19,657 bases of DNA, taken from DATLBY01 sp035526665. GTDB taxonomy: Bacteria > Acidobacteriota > Terriglobia > Bryobacterales > Bryobacteraceae. The DNA is taken from contig DATLBY010000418.1 of NCBI GenBank assembly GCA_035526665.1, forward strand, positions 1 to 19,657. Direction: 5' to 3'. Below the pieces are notes generated by a model. It searched no databases, was not told where the DNA came from, and saw only the letters and a list, made by a program, of their open reading frames with translations. Shown here one piece after another: positions 1 to 8,827 of this stretch. The translations under genes were made by a program, and so were the position numbers. Every line of letters begins with the position of its first letter. The stretch's first letter is position 1.

Positions 1-1
1 T

Positions 2-517
2 CGCGTCAGGCTGGACACCAGCAAGGGTCCGGTCGTACTTGAGGTTACGCATGCCTGGGCCCCTCACGCCGCTGACCGGTTTTACGAACTGGTAAAGAGC
101 GGATTCTATGACGACGCGCGCTTCTACCGGGTGGTGCGGAATTTCGTGGCGCAGTTCGGAATCAACAAGGATCCGAAAATGTCGCAGCTTTGGAGTCAGT
201 TGAAGATGGTGGATGATCCTCCCGGGCAGAAGAACAAACGAGGCACGTTGACGTTCGCCACCAGCGGTCCGAATACCCGGACCACCCAAGTCTTCATCAA
301 CCTGTCGGACAACCAGACTTTGGATGGCAGCGGGTTCGTGCCGTTTGCGAAAGTTGTGCAAGGCATGGACGTGGTGGATTCTTTTTATAAGGTTTATGGA
401 GATACGCCTCCTCGTGGGAGCGGGCCGGACGGCGCCAAAATCCAGGCCCTCGGCAACGAGTACCTGCAACGCGAGTTTCCCCGGCTGGATTACATCAAAA
501 CCGCTCGCATTGAATAG
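2..517 (+). CDS. Cyclophilin-type peptidyl-prolyl cis-trans isomerase (5'-truncated)
   Basis: The reading frame is open from base 2 to a TAG at 515-517, so the start lies before the window and 171 codons are visible. The family catalyses cis-trans isomerisation of X-Pro bonds during protein folding. The cyclophilin barrel is recognisable: an N-terminal strand (RLDTSKGPVVLEV), the ADRFYELVKSGFYDDARFYRVV block that contains the family's catalytic Arg, then FVAQFG, GTLTFATSGPNTRTTQVFIN, and a C-terminal FAKVVQGMDVVDSF. The region equivalent to the Trp/His pair of human cyclophilin A reads LDGSGFVPF, so both residues differ, as in many bacterial members. Because the N-terminus is missing, I cannot tell whether a signal peptide is present. 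It is convergent with the MFS gene, with a 9-base gap between the stops and no convincing terminator. Confidence 0.9.
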   Translation, partial: RVRLDTSKGPVVLEVTHAWAPHAADRFYELVKSGFYDDARFYRVVRNFVAQFGINKDPKMSQLWSQLKMVDDPPGQKNKRGTLTFATSGPNTRTTQVFINLSDNQTLDGSGFVPFAKVVQGMDVVDSFYKVYGDTPPRGSGPDGAKIQALGNEYLQREFPRLDYIKTARIE

Positions 518-526
518 CCCGGCAGC

Positions 527-1750
527 CTAGCCGTTATCCAATTCCGTCGAGCGCGTCTCCGGCAGGGCAAAAATGAGCAGGGCGGCAATCAGAAAGAAGG
601 CAGAGTTAATTCCCAAAGCCGCTCCGATGCCGTGGCGGTCCGCCGCCGCGCCGATTGCATAGGGCGCAAGCGCGCTCAAGCCACGGCCGAAGTTGTAAGT
701 GAAGCCTTGACCCGCTCCGCGGACCGGCGTAGGGTACAGCTCAGCCAGCATGCTGCCGAAGAGGGCAAAAAATCCGGTTCCGAAGAAACCCACTAGCGGG
801 CCGGCGAAAAGCAGCAGACTCTCGTAGCCCCAGGAAGGAAGCAGCCCATAAACCGGCGTCAGGACGGCGGCTGTTAGCACATAAATCAGGAACGCGGGGC
901 GGCGCCCGAAGCGGTCGGCCAGAACTCCGAAGCTGAGATAGCCAAAAAACGCGCCAATCTGCATGGTGAAAATCCAGGCGCTGGTACGAACGATGCCGAG
1001 GCCTGCCCCACCGCCCGACTTCGGCGCCGAGAGAAAGCCCGGCAGCCAGGTAAAGAGCCCCCAATACGCGAACAGCGTCGCGGTCGCGAGAGCGGTGGCC
1101 AGCAGCGTCCGCCTTCCTAGTGGCGGACGGAAAATATCCAGGATGCGGCCGTCTGTTTTCTTCTCCCGCCAGATGAGCGGCTCCTCCACTTTGCGGCGGA
1201 TCAGGATAGTGAGAAGTGCGGGCAGGATTCCGGCCAGAAACAAGGCTCTCCATCCGAAACGGGGAAGAATCAGGGCCGTAAGAATGGCCGCCAGCATATA
1301 GCCGAGAGCCCAGCCGGACTGCATGAATCCAATGGCCTTACCGCGATGTTCCGCCGGCCAGGTTTCGGCCACCAGCGTGGCCCCGGCGGACCATTCACCC
1401 CCCAATCCAAGCCCGACCAGGGCCCGCCAAAAGAGTAGCGACACGAGACCGGTGGAAAGCGCCGTGCCGGCCGAGGCGAACGAATAGAGCAGAATCGTGT
1501 AGATCAGCATGCGCCGCCGGCCGAAGCGGTCAGATAGAATGCCCGCAATGATGCCACCCGCGGCCGAAGCCAGCAGCGTGATCGAACTAACTTGGCCGGC
1601 TTGCGCGTTGGAGAGTGAGAATTCTACTCGAAGTGCCTGCAGGGCAAACACATACAGTAGAACATCCATGGCGTCCAGCAGGAAGCCGAGCATGGCTGCC
1701 CAGAGAGTAAGCCAGCGCTGCTCCACTGGAAAGCGGACACCAAATTGCAC
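527..1750 (-). CDS. MFS transporter, metabolite/H+ symporter type (AHS-like)
   Basis: This 407-residue integral membrane protein has about 12 hydrophobic segments, the length and layout of the major facilitator superfamily. The hallmark motif A occurs twice, once per six-helix half: ILSDRFGRRR at about residues 71-80 and GVLADRFGRRP at about 275-285. The first helix carries the acidic pair DAMD (about 26-29), typical of the aromatic-acid and sialate proton-symporter subgroups, and RALVGLGLGGEW (about 109-120) matches the conserved helix-4 block. I infer proton-coupled uptake of a small organic acid or sugar acid; the substrate cannot be read from sequence. The start is GTG at 1750 with no clear ribosome site; a later start at Met20 would cut into the first helix region. 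It is monocistronic and divergent from the HlyD-like gene. Confidence 0.85.
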   Translation of the reverse strand: MQFGVRFPVEQRWLTLWAAMLGFLLDAMDVLLYVFALQALRVEFSLSNAQAGQVSSITLLASAAGGIIAGILSDRFGRRRMLIYTILLYSFASAGTALSTGLVSLLFWRALVGLGLGGEWSAGATLVAETWPAEHRGKAIGFMQSGWALGYMLAAILTALILPRFGWRALFLAGILPALLTILIRRKVEEPLIWREKKTDGRILDIFRPPLGRRTLLATALATATLFAYWGLFTWLPGFLSAPKSGGGAGLGIVRTSAWIFTMQIGAFFGYLSFGVLADRFGRRPAFLIYVLTAAVLTPVYGLLPSWGYESLLLFAGPLVGFFGTGFFALFGSMLAELYPTPVRGAGQGFTYNFGRGLSALAPYAIGAAADRHGIGAALGINSAFFLIAALLIFALPETRSTELDNG

Positions 1751-1758
1751 TTTTCGCT

Positions 1759-1766
1759 AGTATACT
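1759..1766. promoter_or_regulatory. Candidate bidirectional -10 element (AGTATACT palindrome)
   Basis: In the 87-base gap between the divergent MFS and HlyD-like genes there is a perfect 8-base palindrome that gives TATACT on both strands, a near-consensus sigma-70 -10 box. In the rightward direction it would leave about a 65-base leader before the ATG at 1838. In the leftward direction the transcript would begin almost at the GTG at 1750. No good -35 box is seen at 16-18 bases in either direction, so this is a weak call. Confidence 0.25.
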
Positions 1767-1837
1767 GGAGAGAAAGTAACTTATTAGCCGGGTTCTGCGC
1801 CTTTTTTAGCAGTTTCCGTCTAAATTTTTGAGGTCAC

Positions 1838-3157
1838 ATGTCGGCCATTTCGAACCCAGCCCCCGTCCAGACTCCTCCGCAGGTGGTGCGTCCTGTTGCC
1901 CCCAAGCGTCCCTCGTCCTCTAAAACTCCCTGGAAGTGGCTGATTATGCTGGCGATTGTGGGCATCGCGGGTTGGGCTTACTATAGCAACGCGCAAGCCA
2001 AGAAGCAGGCGGCCGCAGCCAGCGTGGCAGCCACCGTCCGCACAGCAAAAGTGGTGACGGGCAATCTGGAGCGCACTTCGCGCATGACGGGGCAAACTTC
2101 AGCCAGGAACTATTCCAACGTTACCGCGCCCATGCTGCGGGGCCCGGAGGGCGGCCGCGATATGACCCTTTTGAAACTGGTCAAGTCCGGCGGGATGGTG
2201 AAAAAAGGCGAGTTGATCGCCGAGATCGATGGTCAATCCATGCAGGATCATGTGGACGACCTGACGGACACCATCGAGGCGGCTGAATCCGACGTCCGCA
2301 AGCGAGCCGCTGAGCAGGGTATTGAATGGGAGAACCTGCAGCAGACTTTGCGTGCGGCGCAATCGACGTATGAGAAGGCCAAACTCGATTACAACGCCTC
2401 TGAAACACGCACCGATATCGAACGTCAATTACTGAAGCTGTCCCTCGATGAAGCCGAGGCCGGCTACAAACAGCAGCAGGCCGACCTTGCCTTCAAGAAG
2501 GCAGCACACCAGGCCGAATTAAAGATTCTGGAATACACACGGGAGCGGCACACGCGGCATCGCGACCGGCACAGACAGGACCTGAAGCGATTCACGATTC
2601 ACGCCGGCATGGACGGCCTGGCGGTCATGTCGAGCGTCTTTCGCGGCGGCGAGATGGGCCAGATTCAATTAGGCGATCGCGTGTTTCCCGGCCAGGGCTT
2701 CATGAAAGTCGTGAGTCCCGCAAGTATGCAGGTGGAAGCTAACATGAACCAGGCCGAGAGTGAGGACTTTCGCATCGGTCAGGGGGCGACGATTCATCTG
2801 GACGCTTTTCCAGGGCTGGAATTTAAGGGCAAGATCTACAGCATCGGAGCTCTGGCCGTCGGAGGCTGGCGGCAAAATTACTACATTCGTACGGTTCCCG
2901 TAAGAATCGCAATCGAGGGCTCGGATCCACACCTCATTCCCGATTTATCGGCCAGCGTGGATATCGTGGTAGAGCGCGCCGTTGGAAAAACACTCGCGCC
3001 CCTGGGTGCGATCCGTGAAGAGAACGGAAAATCTATCGTCTACGTAAAAAGCGGTGAAAGTTTCGAGCCCCGCGAGGTCAAGGTTGGAATGCGCGGAGCA
3101 ATCGATGCCGAAATCGTTTCCGGGTTGCACGCAGGCGATGAAGTTCGCTTGAATTAG
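1838..3157 (+). CDS. HlyD/RND-type membrane fusion (periplasmic adaptor) protein
   Basis: This 439-residue adaptor would link an inner-membrane exporter to the outer membrane. A proline-rich cytoplasmic tail (1-30) is followed by one membrane anchor (about 32-49), a first half-lipoyl segment (about 93-132, with LVKSGGMVKKGELIAEIDG), a long charged Gln/Glu/Lys/Arg-rich coiled-coil hairpin (about 135-250), the returning lipoyl half (RFTIHAGMDGLAV) and then beta-barrel and membrane-proximal domains to the C-terminus (the DLSASVDIVVE and GDEVRLN regions). The coiled coil is long, closer to HlyD/MacA-type adaptors than to short RND ones. The ATG at 1838 is supported by GAGG at 1830-1833. No RND pump, ABC permease or TolC-type gene lies beside it on this strand, so it looks like an orphan adaptor. 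The next gene follows after 2 bases, which suggests one transcript through 5558. Confidence 0.85.
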   Translation: MSAISNPAPVQTPPQVVRPVAPKRPSSSKTPWKWLIMLAIVGIAGWAYYSNAQAKKQAAAASVAATVRTAKVVTGNLERTSRMTGQTSARNYSNVTAPMLRGPEGGRDMTLLKLVKSGGMVKKGELIAEIDGQSMQDHVDDLTDTIEAAESDVRKRAAEQGIEWENLQQTLRAAQSTYEKAKLDYNASETRTDIERQLLKLSLDEAEAGYKQQQADLAFKKAAHQAELKILEYTRERHTRHRDRHRQDLKRFTIHAGMDGLAVMSSVFRGGEMGQIQLGDRVFPGQGFMKVVSPASMQVEANMNQAESEDFRIGQGATIHLDAFPGLEFKGKIYSIGALAVGGWRQNYYIRTVPVRIAIEGSDPHLIPDLSASVDIVVERAVGKTLAPLGAIREENGKSIVYVKSGESFEPREVKVGMRGAIDAEIVSGLHAGDEVRLN

Positions 3158-3159
3158 GA

Positions 3160-4098
3160 GTGCGCAAAGAGCGGCCGAACGACCCTCGGAGCAGTTTTCT
3201 CACACATTATCTGCTTTCTCTACCGGAGCGTGTGCTCAGGTCAGCGACCGCATTAGCCGCTGGGCTGGCCCGCGAGATCGGCGCGGTGGCTCTTCCCGTT
3301 TCGCTCCGGCGCACCCGGCTCTATCAAAGCTTGGTGGACAATACCCTGCGGTTCCTCATCGAACAGGTGGGCGAAGTGGAGGGAAGCTATCCCTCGGAGG
3401 GCAAGCTGGCCGAGGATTTCCTTTTACGGCGCACTGCCGGAAATGGAATCGAGATGATCGGCATCCTGACCTTTCATGCCTCACCAGTCTGGGTGATGGC
3501 CGCGCTCGCCGATCTTTCGGGCGCCGGACGGCAGTTGATTGTGGAGATCACCTCCACTTTGCAAAAAGAGGGTTTACTGGATCCGGGCGCCACGTTTGAG
3601 ACGGTGGAGCAGATGCTCGACGGCCTGGAAAAGAGCGCCGGCCGGGCAGCAGAAGCCTTCAATACTCCACCGCTGGACGTAGCCGGTTTGCGGAGCGAAT
3701 GGGATGCCATCCGCCGCGAAGCAGCGACTATCCCAGCGCCCAATCTTCCGTCCGCCGCCGACCTTTGGAACGGCTGGCGCGAATTGCAGCAGCAGGCTGC
3801 CGCGCAGGGCCGCACGGTATTTGAAGTCTCCTCTTTGATCGCGCTCTCCACCATGACCGCGCTTCCCGGCAAGCTCCGGTGGTTCGGAAAATCAGCGATC
3901 CTGGCCGCGCGGCGCACCGGTGAAATTGTTGCAGGTTCCCTGCTGCAGCACTATGCATCCGCCTTGGCGGAGATTCAGACGGCCGGTTACCTGGCCTATT
4001 GGGTACGCCAGTACAGGCCGTACCTGCGCGCCGCGGTGGCACAGTTTTCCACCCGCCGAGGAAGCCTGACGCAGCGATTTCTCCGCAAGTCTGAGTAA
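3160..4098 (+). CDS. Uncharacterised 312-residue protein
   Basis: I do not recognise this family. The GTG start sits 2 bases after the stop of the adaptor gene, and the stop TAA shares one base with the ATG of the peptidase gene, so it is almost certainly translated as part of a three-gene operon. The protein is mostly helical by composition, with Ala/Leu/Arg-rich amphipathic stretches. There is a hydrophobic patch at about residues 98-112 (MIGILTFHASPVWVMAAL) and others near 220-240 and 250-265, but no clear signal peptide and no enzyme motif. The C-terminus is strongly basic. The hydrophobic patches suggest membrane association, and a remote relation to EcsC-like proteins crossed my mind but I cannot support it. 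No Shine-Dalgarno precedes the GTG, since AGGAG overlaps the start itself, so a downstream start is possible or translation is coupled to the gene before. Confidence 0.7.
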   Translation: MRKERPNDPRSSFLTHYLLSLPERVLRSATALAAGLAREIGAVALPVSLRRTRLYQSLVDNTLRFLIEQVGEVEGSYPSEGKLAEDFLLRRTAGNGIEMIGILTFHASPVWVMAALADLSGAGRQLIVEITSTLQKEGLLDPGATFETVEQMLDGLEKSAGRAAEAFNTPPLDVAGLRSEWDAIRREAATIPAPNLPSAADLWNGWRELQQQAAAQGRTVFEVSSLIALSTMTALPGKLRWFGKSAILAARRTGEIVAGSLLQHYASALAEIQTAGYLAYWVRQYRPYLRAAVAQFSTRRGSLTQRFLRKSE

Positions 4099-5558
4099 TG
4101 ATGGTGGCTGTGCGAATCATCGGCCCTATTGCCCTGACGCTGGCGCTTTCCGGCTCCGTGCTGGCGGCCCAGCGCGCCAAGCCGGTAAAGACCGCGCGCG
4201 TGGCGCCTAAAACCGAAACCACTCCTGGCGATGCAATCAACGCTCACTCGCTGCGCGGACATCTCTCGTTTTTGGCCTCCGATCTGCTGGAGGGCCGCGC
4301 CACTCCGTCACGCGGCCAGGAGATCGCTGCTGCCTATATCGCTGCGCAATTCCGGCGCGCCGGCTTGCAGCCCGGCGGAGACGACGGCTATTTTCAGACC
4401 GCCAGGATGCTGAGCCGCGAACCCTCCGGCGAGAGTTCCAGCCTGCGGGTGAATGATGTCACTATCGGCGGCGCTGAATTATTCGGAACGGCAAGCCAGG
4501 CCGTGGATGCGGCTAATGTCCCGGTCGTGAAGATAACCAAGGATACTCCCCCGCCGGATGTAGACGGCAAACTGGTGCTGACCACGCGCGGAATGCTGGG
4601 GAAGGTCCGCCGGACTTTGCGGGATGCGAAGCCGCTCGTAATTATTTCCGTTGCGAATGACGGGAAAACCAGCGGCGGCCCCGGACCGGCCCGGCTTGTG
4701 GATGCGGCAAACGTGGCGCAGGATATTTTATTTGCCAACAGCACGGCCCTGTTCGAGGAGTTCGATCGCATGCCGGAAGGATCGACCACGGCCCAGGCCA
4801 CGATCCATCTGGCCGCGCCCAAGGACACGCCGGTTCTACTGCACAACGTGATTGGCGTACTTCCCGGATCTGATCCGGTTCTCAAGGACACTTATGTCAT
4901 CCTGAGCGCTCACTATGATCACCTGCCGCCGGCTGAGTCGGGTGAGGATAAAATCTTCAATGGCGCCAACGACGATGGCAGCGGCACCGTGAGCGTGCTG
5001 GAGATTGCCTCGGCCTTAGCCAAAATGAATCCGCGCCCGAAACGCAGCATCGTTTTCATGACTTTTTTCGGGGAAGAACTCGGAATTCTGGGTTCTGAGT
5101 ATTACGCGCGCCATCCCGCTCTGCCGCTGGATAAAACCGTGGCGCAGATCAATCTGGAACAAATGGGTAGGACGGACGATACAAGAGGTCCGCAACTGAA
5201 CCGGGCAGCAGTTACCGGATTCGACTACTCCGATGTTGGTCCGATTCTGGAGGCAGCCGGCCGGAAGAACGGCATCACTTTTTACAAGCCTGGGGCGGAG
5301 AGCGACTCGTTCTTCTCCCGCAGCGACAATCTTCCCCTGGCTCGCGCCGGGGTGCCGGCGCACACGGTGGGCGTCGCCTTCGAGTTCCCCGACTATCACC
5401 AGCCGGGGGATGAATGGGAGAAGATCGATTACGAGAATATGGCTCGGGTGGATCAGGCTGTCGCAGCCGCTCTAATCAGCATCGCCGGAAATCCGTCCGC
5501 GCCACAGTGGAACAAAGCCAACCGGAACGCCGAGCCCTATTTCAAAGCGCGCCCCTGA
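4098..5558 (+). CDS. Secreted M28-family zinc aminopeptidase
   Basis: The 486-residue product begins with a signal peptide (hydrophobic core about 8-20, cleavage near VLA-AQ at 23/24), so it acts in the periplasm or outside the cell. A protease-associated-like insert occupies roughly 120-250, followed by the M28 di-zinc catalytic domain (about 250-465). Visible ligand motifs are SAHYDH (H272, D274), NGANDDGSG (D292), FFGEELG (catalytic/ligand Glu pair 326-327), INLEQMG (E354, where Asp is more usual) and PDYHQPGDE (H434). ESDSFF at about 401-406 matches the SDH.F region of the family. It probably trims N-terminal residues from peptides. The ATG overlaps the preceding TAA by one base (TAATG), with a second Met codon immediately after; either may be used. 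Its stop lies one base from the convergent permease stop. Confidence 0.92.
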   Translation: MMVAVRIIGPIALTLALSGSVLAAQRAKPVKTARVAPKTETTPGDAINAHSLRGHLSFLASDLLEGRATPSRGQEIAAAYIAAQFRRAGLQPGGDDGYFQTARMLSREPSGESSSLRVNDVTIGGAELFGTASQAVDAANVPVVKITKDTPPPDVDGKLVLTTRGMLGKVRRTLRDAKPLVIISVANDGKTSGGPGPARLVDAANVAQDILFANSTALFEEFDRMPEGSTTAQATIHLAAPKDTPVLLHNVIGVLPGSDPVLKDTYVILSAHYDHLPPAESGEDKIFNGANDDGSGTVSVLEIASALAKMNPRPKRSIVFMTFFGEELGILGSEYYARHPALPLDKTVAQINLEQMGRTDDTRGPQLNRAAVTGFDYSDVGPILEAAGRKNGITFYKPGAESDSFFSRSDNLPLARAGVPAHTVGVAFEFPDYHQPGDEWEKIDYENMARVDQAVAAALISIAGNPSAPQWNKANRNAEPYFKARP

Positions 5559-5559
5559 G

Positions 5560-8127
5560 CTATTCGTTGCGCAAGACTTCCAGGGGCTTTTGACCTAGAA
5601 TCCGAAAGCTGGCGAGCCAGCCGGCGGTGACCGCGACCAGGGCTGTAAGAAGAATGCAGGCCAGGTTGGGCCAGGGATCGAAATGAAAATCCGCTTTGAA
5701 GAAGCGCTTCAACACCATCGCTGAAAAGAGGCTTGCCAGCATGCTTCCCATCACTCCCGCCACGGTACCCAGAATAAGAAACTCAGCCGAGAAGATGCGC
5801 GCTATATACCCGCGGGTGGCGCCCAACGTCTTGAGAATCACCACTTCGCGAACTCTGCGAAATCGTGTACCAGCCACACTCGAAGCGAGAATGATGGCGC
5901 CTGCAAGAATGGTGAACAGCGAGATGAAGCGAATCACAATCGCGATCTGATCCACGATCTCCTGAACCCGGGCAAGAATGTCGGCCACGTTCACCACGGT
6001 GACCGTCGGAAATCGTTCGTAGGACGCCCGCTGCAGGGCGCCGACGAATTGCGGCTCCACCCGAATGGCCGCGTAATAGACGGATGGCAACTGGTCGAGC
6101 GCGCCTGGACTCAGGATAAAATCCACGAATCCGACCAGCCTGTTCGGGTCGCTTTTATGTACGCTCGTCACACTGGCGCGGATCGTGCGTCCGAAGGCTG
6201 TCCATTCGATCACCGATCCGGGGTGGACCTTCAACAGCTTCGAGGCATTGTCCGAGACGGAAACCGCAGCGGCCCTCGGCGAGGCGCTCCACCAGGTGCC
6301 TTCCAGGATCTCGGTCCCCTCCGGCCGTTTCTCCACGGTAGTCAGCGCCCGCACACCCCGGTAGCGGCGCGCAATTCCCGTGAGCTGTAATTGGTCTACG
6401 GGCACTCCGTTCACCGACACGATTTTGGAAGCAACCGTCCGTAAACTTTGCGCGCTCCCTTCCACGCCCGGCGCCTGCGAGATGAGCTGCAGCAACTCTG
6501 CCTGCTGCTTCTCCGTGATGTCCAGGAAAAAGACATTCGCCATGTTGGGTGGAGAACTCCGCCTGATTTCGCCTAGAACGGAGTGTTGGATGAGGTAGAT
6601 GGTGAGCGTAAACATCACCCCCACGCCAAGGGCGGTTAACACGGACTGCGCCTGGCTTCCAGGACGATAGATGTTGGCAATTCCGTGCCGCAAGGGGGGC
6701 GGGAGCTTCCAGGGCGTGAGAGTCACAAAAAGACGCAGGCCTTTCAAGAGCAGCCAGGCAGCGGCCGCGAGTACAACCAGGCTAACCACCAGGCCACCGA
6801 CGAAGGATCCACCGATCCGCAGCGAATCTCTCCAGCTTCCACTCACCAGCCAGGAGGCGATGGCGGCGATTCCAAGCAGAATAAAAAAGCCGAGGGCGAG
6901 AGCGGATTGCGAACGGCGCAGGCGTACCCGCCAACCAGGACGCGTCTCCGCCATGTCGCGCCGCAAGATAACGCCGGGCCGGATGTGGCGGATGCTGAGC
7001 AGCGGCGGCAGCGTGAACAGCAGAGTAGTAAGTACGCCGGCAGCCAAGCCCTGCAGCGCCACCATCGGATGCCAGGTCATCTCCGGCTGTACCTGGAAAA
7101 AGCGGGAGATGAGGACCGGAAGGACGCGCTCTACCGCGGCCCCGATCAGGATGCCGAGCAGGCCGCCGGCAAATCCGAGCAGCACAGTCTGCGTGGCATA
7201 TATGCGGACAATCTGGCCGGTGGTCGCGCCCAACGACTTCATTACGGCGATCGAGTCCATTTTCTGCTGCAGGTGAGCGTGCATGGCGGTAGCAACGCCC
7301 AGGGCGCCCACAATCAAGGCAATCAGACTCACCAGACTGAGGAATGTGGTCGCGCGGTCGAGACCCTGCTGAATATTGGGATTGGTCTCAGTGAAATCCA
7401 GAATTGTAGCCTCGGGAAAGGCATGCTTCAGTTCCGTTTTGATGCTCGTGATATCAGGACCCGCCGGACGAATCCGGAACAGAAAACGCTGCGCAGCTCG
7501 GCTCCCGAGGCGAATGAGACCGGTGCGCTCCAGGCCTTCCCTGGACATCATCACCCGCGGCCCGACGTTCATGCTTCCCGACATGCGGTCAGGCTCAGTC
7601 ACCACGATCGCCGCAATTCGAAATGACTGCCCGCCCACGAGAACCTGCTCTCCTACCGACACTTTTAGCCGCAGGGGCACATCGTCGGAGACTACAACGG
7701 AGCCGGCTCCCAATTGATCCTTCAATCTGCCTGCGGGGTTGAGCTTCACCTCCCCATAAAACGGAAAGAAAGCCGGATCCACGGCCTTGATGGAAATCAG
7801 AAGAGGCTCTGGAACCGCGCTCGACGACACCATGGAAAGCGTTTCCGTCACCTGGGTAGTGGCGGCGCCTTGTCTCCGGACGTGATCCAGAGTGGCGAGC
7901 TGGCTGGGTGAAGGAGGTCCAAAGATACGCAGCGACAGGTCGGCCGCCATCATCGAGCGCGCCTCGCGATGGAGCATGGAAGCGAATGCCTGGCTGAAAC
8001 CGCGCACGCCGGTGAGCGAACCCACCCCGAGAGCAACCGCCAGTACGACAAAGAGAAATTTACCCGGCGACGAGCGAGCTTCACGCCATGCGATTTTAAA
8101 GGCCGTCGCCCAGTTGAAGCGATTCAT
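5560..8127 (-). CDS. ybbP: ABC transporter permease with two FtsX domains (YbbP-like)
   Basis: At 855 residues this has the long duplicated architecture of the YbbP/LolC-related permeases: an N-terminal anchor (about 21-43), a MacB-like periplasmic domain, a first FtsX block (about 258-375, with LQQKMDSIAVMKSLGAT), two or three extra helices (about 407-515), a second periplasmic domain, and a second FtsX block (about 735-850, with FRRVREVVILKTLGATRGYI) ending in GQKPLEVLRNE. MKSLGAT and LKTLGAT are the duplicated signature that contacts the ATPase. Such permeases do not move small molecules through a channel; they drive extraction or release of lipids or lipoproteins from the inner membrane. 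Its ATG overlaps the stop of the ATPase gene by four bases, so the two are translationally coupled. The name follows architecture and synteny, not a database match. Confidence 0.88.
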   Translation of the reverse strand: MNRFNWATAFKIAWREARSSPGKFLFVVLAVALGVGSLTGVRGFSQAFASMLHREARSMMAADLSLRIFGPPSPSQLATLDHVRRQGAATTQVTETLSMVSSSAVPEPLLISIKAVDPAFFPFYGEVKLNPAGRLKDQLGAGSVVVSDDVPLRLKVSVGEQVLVGGQSFRIAAIVVTEPDRMSGSMNVGPRVMMSREGLERTGLIRLGSRAAQRFLFRIRPAGPDITSIKTELKHAFPEATILDFTETNPNIQQGLDRATTFLSLVSLIALIVGALGVATAMHAHLQQKMDSIAVMKSLGATTGQIVRIYATQTVLLGFAGGLLGILIGAAVERVLPVLISRFFQVQPEMTWHPMVALQGLAAGVLTTLLFTLPPLLSIRHIRPGVILRRDMAETRPGWRVRLRRSQSALALGFFILLGIAAIASWLVSGSWRDSLRIGGSFVGGLVVSLVVLAAAAWLLLKGLRLFVTLTPWKLPPPLRHGIANIYRPGSQAQSVLTALGVGVMFTLTIYLIQHSVLGEIRRSSPPNMANVFFLDITEKQQAELLQLISQAPGVEGSAQSLRTVASKIVSVNGVPVDQLQLTGIARRYRGVRALTTVEKRPEGTEILEGTWWSASPRAAAVSVSDNASKLLKVHPGSVIEWTAFGRTIRASVTSVHKSDPNRLVGFVDFILSPGALDQLPSVYYAAIRVEPQFVGALQRASYERFPTVTVVNVADILARVQEIVDQIAIVIRFISLFTILAGAIILASSVAGTRFRRVREVVILKTLGATRGYIARIFSAEFLILGTVAGVMGSMLASLFSAMVLKRFFKADFHFDPWPNLACILLTALVAVTAGWLASFRILGQKPLEVLRNE

Positions 8128-8801
8128 CGCAGCTCATCGCCTACAATGCGGCCATCCTGGAGCGTGATCCGCCGGTTCGCATGCGAGGCAAGCTGCTGGT
8201 CGTGTGTGACCAGCACCAGGGTAGTGCCCTGCTCCAGGTTCAGCCGGATCAGCAGATCCAGCACATGACGGCCGTTCGCGGAATCGAGATTTCCGGTTGG
8301 CTCGTCGGCCAGCAGTATCGCGGGCTTCACCATGAATGCGCGGGCCAGCGCGACGCGCTGCTGCTCGCCGCCCGAGAGTTGCACCGGGTAATGGTCCATT
8401 CGATCGGCCAGTCCTACCTGTTGTAGAAGCTCTCGGGCCCGCGCGGTTCCGCTCCCGCCGTTGGCTCCCACCAGCTCGTACGGGAGCAGGACGTTCTCCT
8501 CGGCGGTCAAGGTTGGGATTAACTGGTAGGACTGAAATACAAACCCTACCTTGCGGCCACGCAGAAGCGCCAGCCTGTCCTCGGCGAGCCCGGTGATCTC
8601 CTCGCCATCCAGGCGGATCTCGCCGCTGGTGGGACTGTCCAGCCCGGCTATTAAACCAAGAAGCGTGCTCTTGCCGCTGCCCGACGAGCCCAGGATCGCG
8701 GTGAACTGGCCGGCGGGAATGTGCAAGTCAATTCCCTTGAGAATTTCGACGCGATGCGTTCCTGTGTCGATTACTTTTGTGAGGCCGCGTACGTCAATCA
8801 T
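8124..8801 (-). CDS. ybbA: ABC transporter ATP-binding protein (YbbA/LolD-like)
   Basis: This 225-residue cytoplasmic ATPase has every diagnostic motif: Walker A GSSGSGKST (38-46), Q-loop Gln90 in FVFQSYQLIPTLT, the ABC signature LSGGEQQRVALARA (from 142), Walker B ILLADEPTGNLD (D166, E167) and the H-loop His200 in VTHDQ. The sequence FQSYQLIPTLTAEENVLLP and the short length place it with the MacB/LolD/YbbA group that pairs with FtsX-type permeases, which agrees with the permease gene directly after it. It is the first gene of the minus-strand pair, and its ATG at 8801 faces the esterase gene; the two starts are only 26 bases apart, so the control regions must lie within each other's coding sequence or leader. 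Confidence 0.93.
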   Translation of the reverse strand: MIDVRGLTKVIDTGTHRVEILKGIDLHIPAGQFTAILGSSGSGKSTLLGLIAGLDSPTSGEIRLDGEEITGLAEDRLALLRGRKVGFVFQSYQLIPTLTAEENVLLPYELVGANGGSGTARARELLQQVGLADRMDHYPVQLSGGEQQRVALARAFMVKPAILLADEPTGNLDSANGRHVLDLLIRLNLEQGTTLVLVTHDQQLASHANRRITLQDGRIVGDELR

Positions 8802-8827
8802 GTGTGGGGAAAGTTATCTTTAAGAAT

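Noticed and set aside
520..533. A small GC hairpin between the cyclophilin and MFS stops as a bidirectional terminator
   Set aside because: Only four base pairs (CGGC/GCCG) and no T-run on either strand.
6685..7626. A 313-codon frame on the plus strand
   Set aside because: It is the complement of the FtsX permease gene; the minus-strand frame has clear domains and motifs while this one is a low-complexity Gln/Arg-rich shadow.
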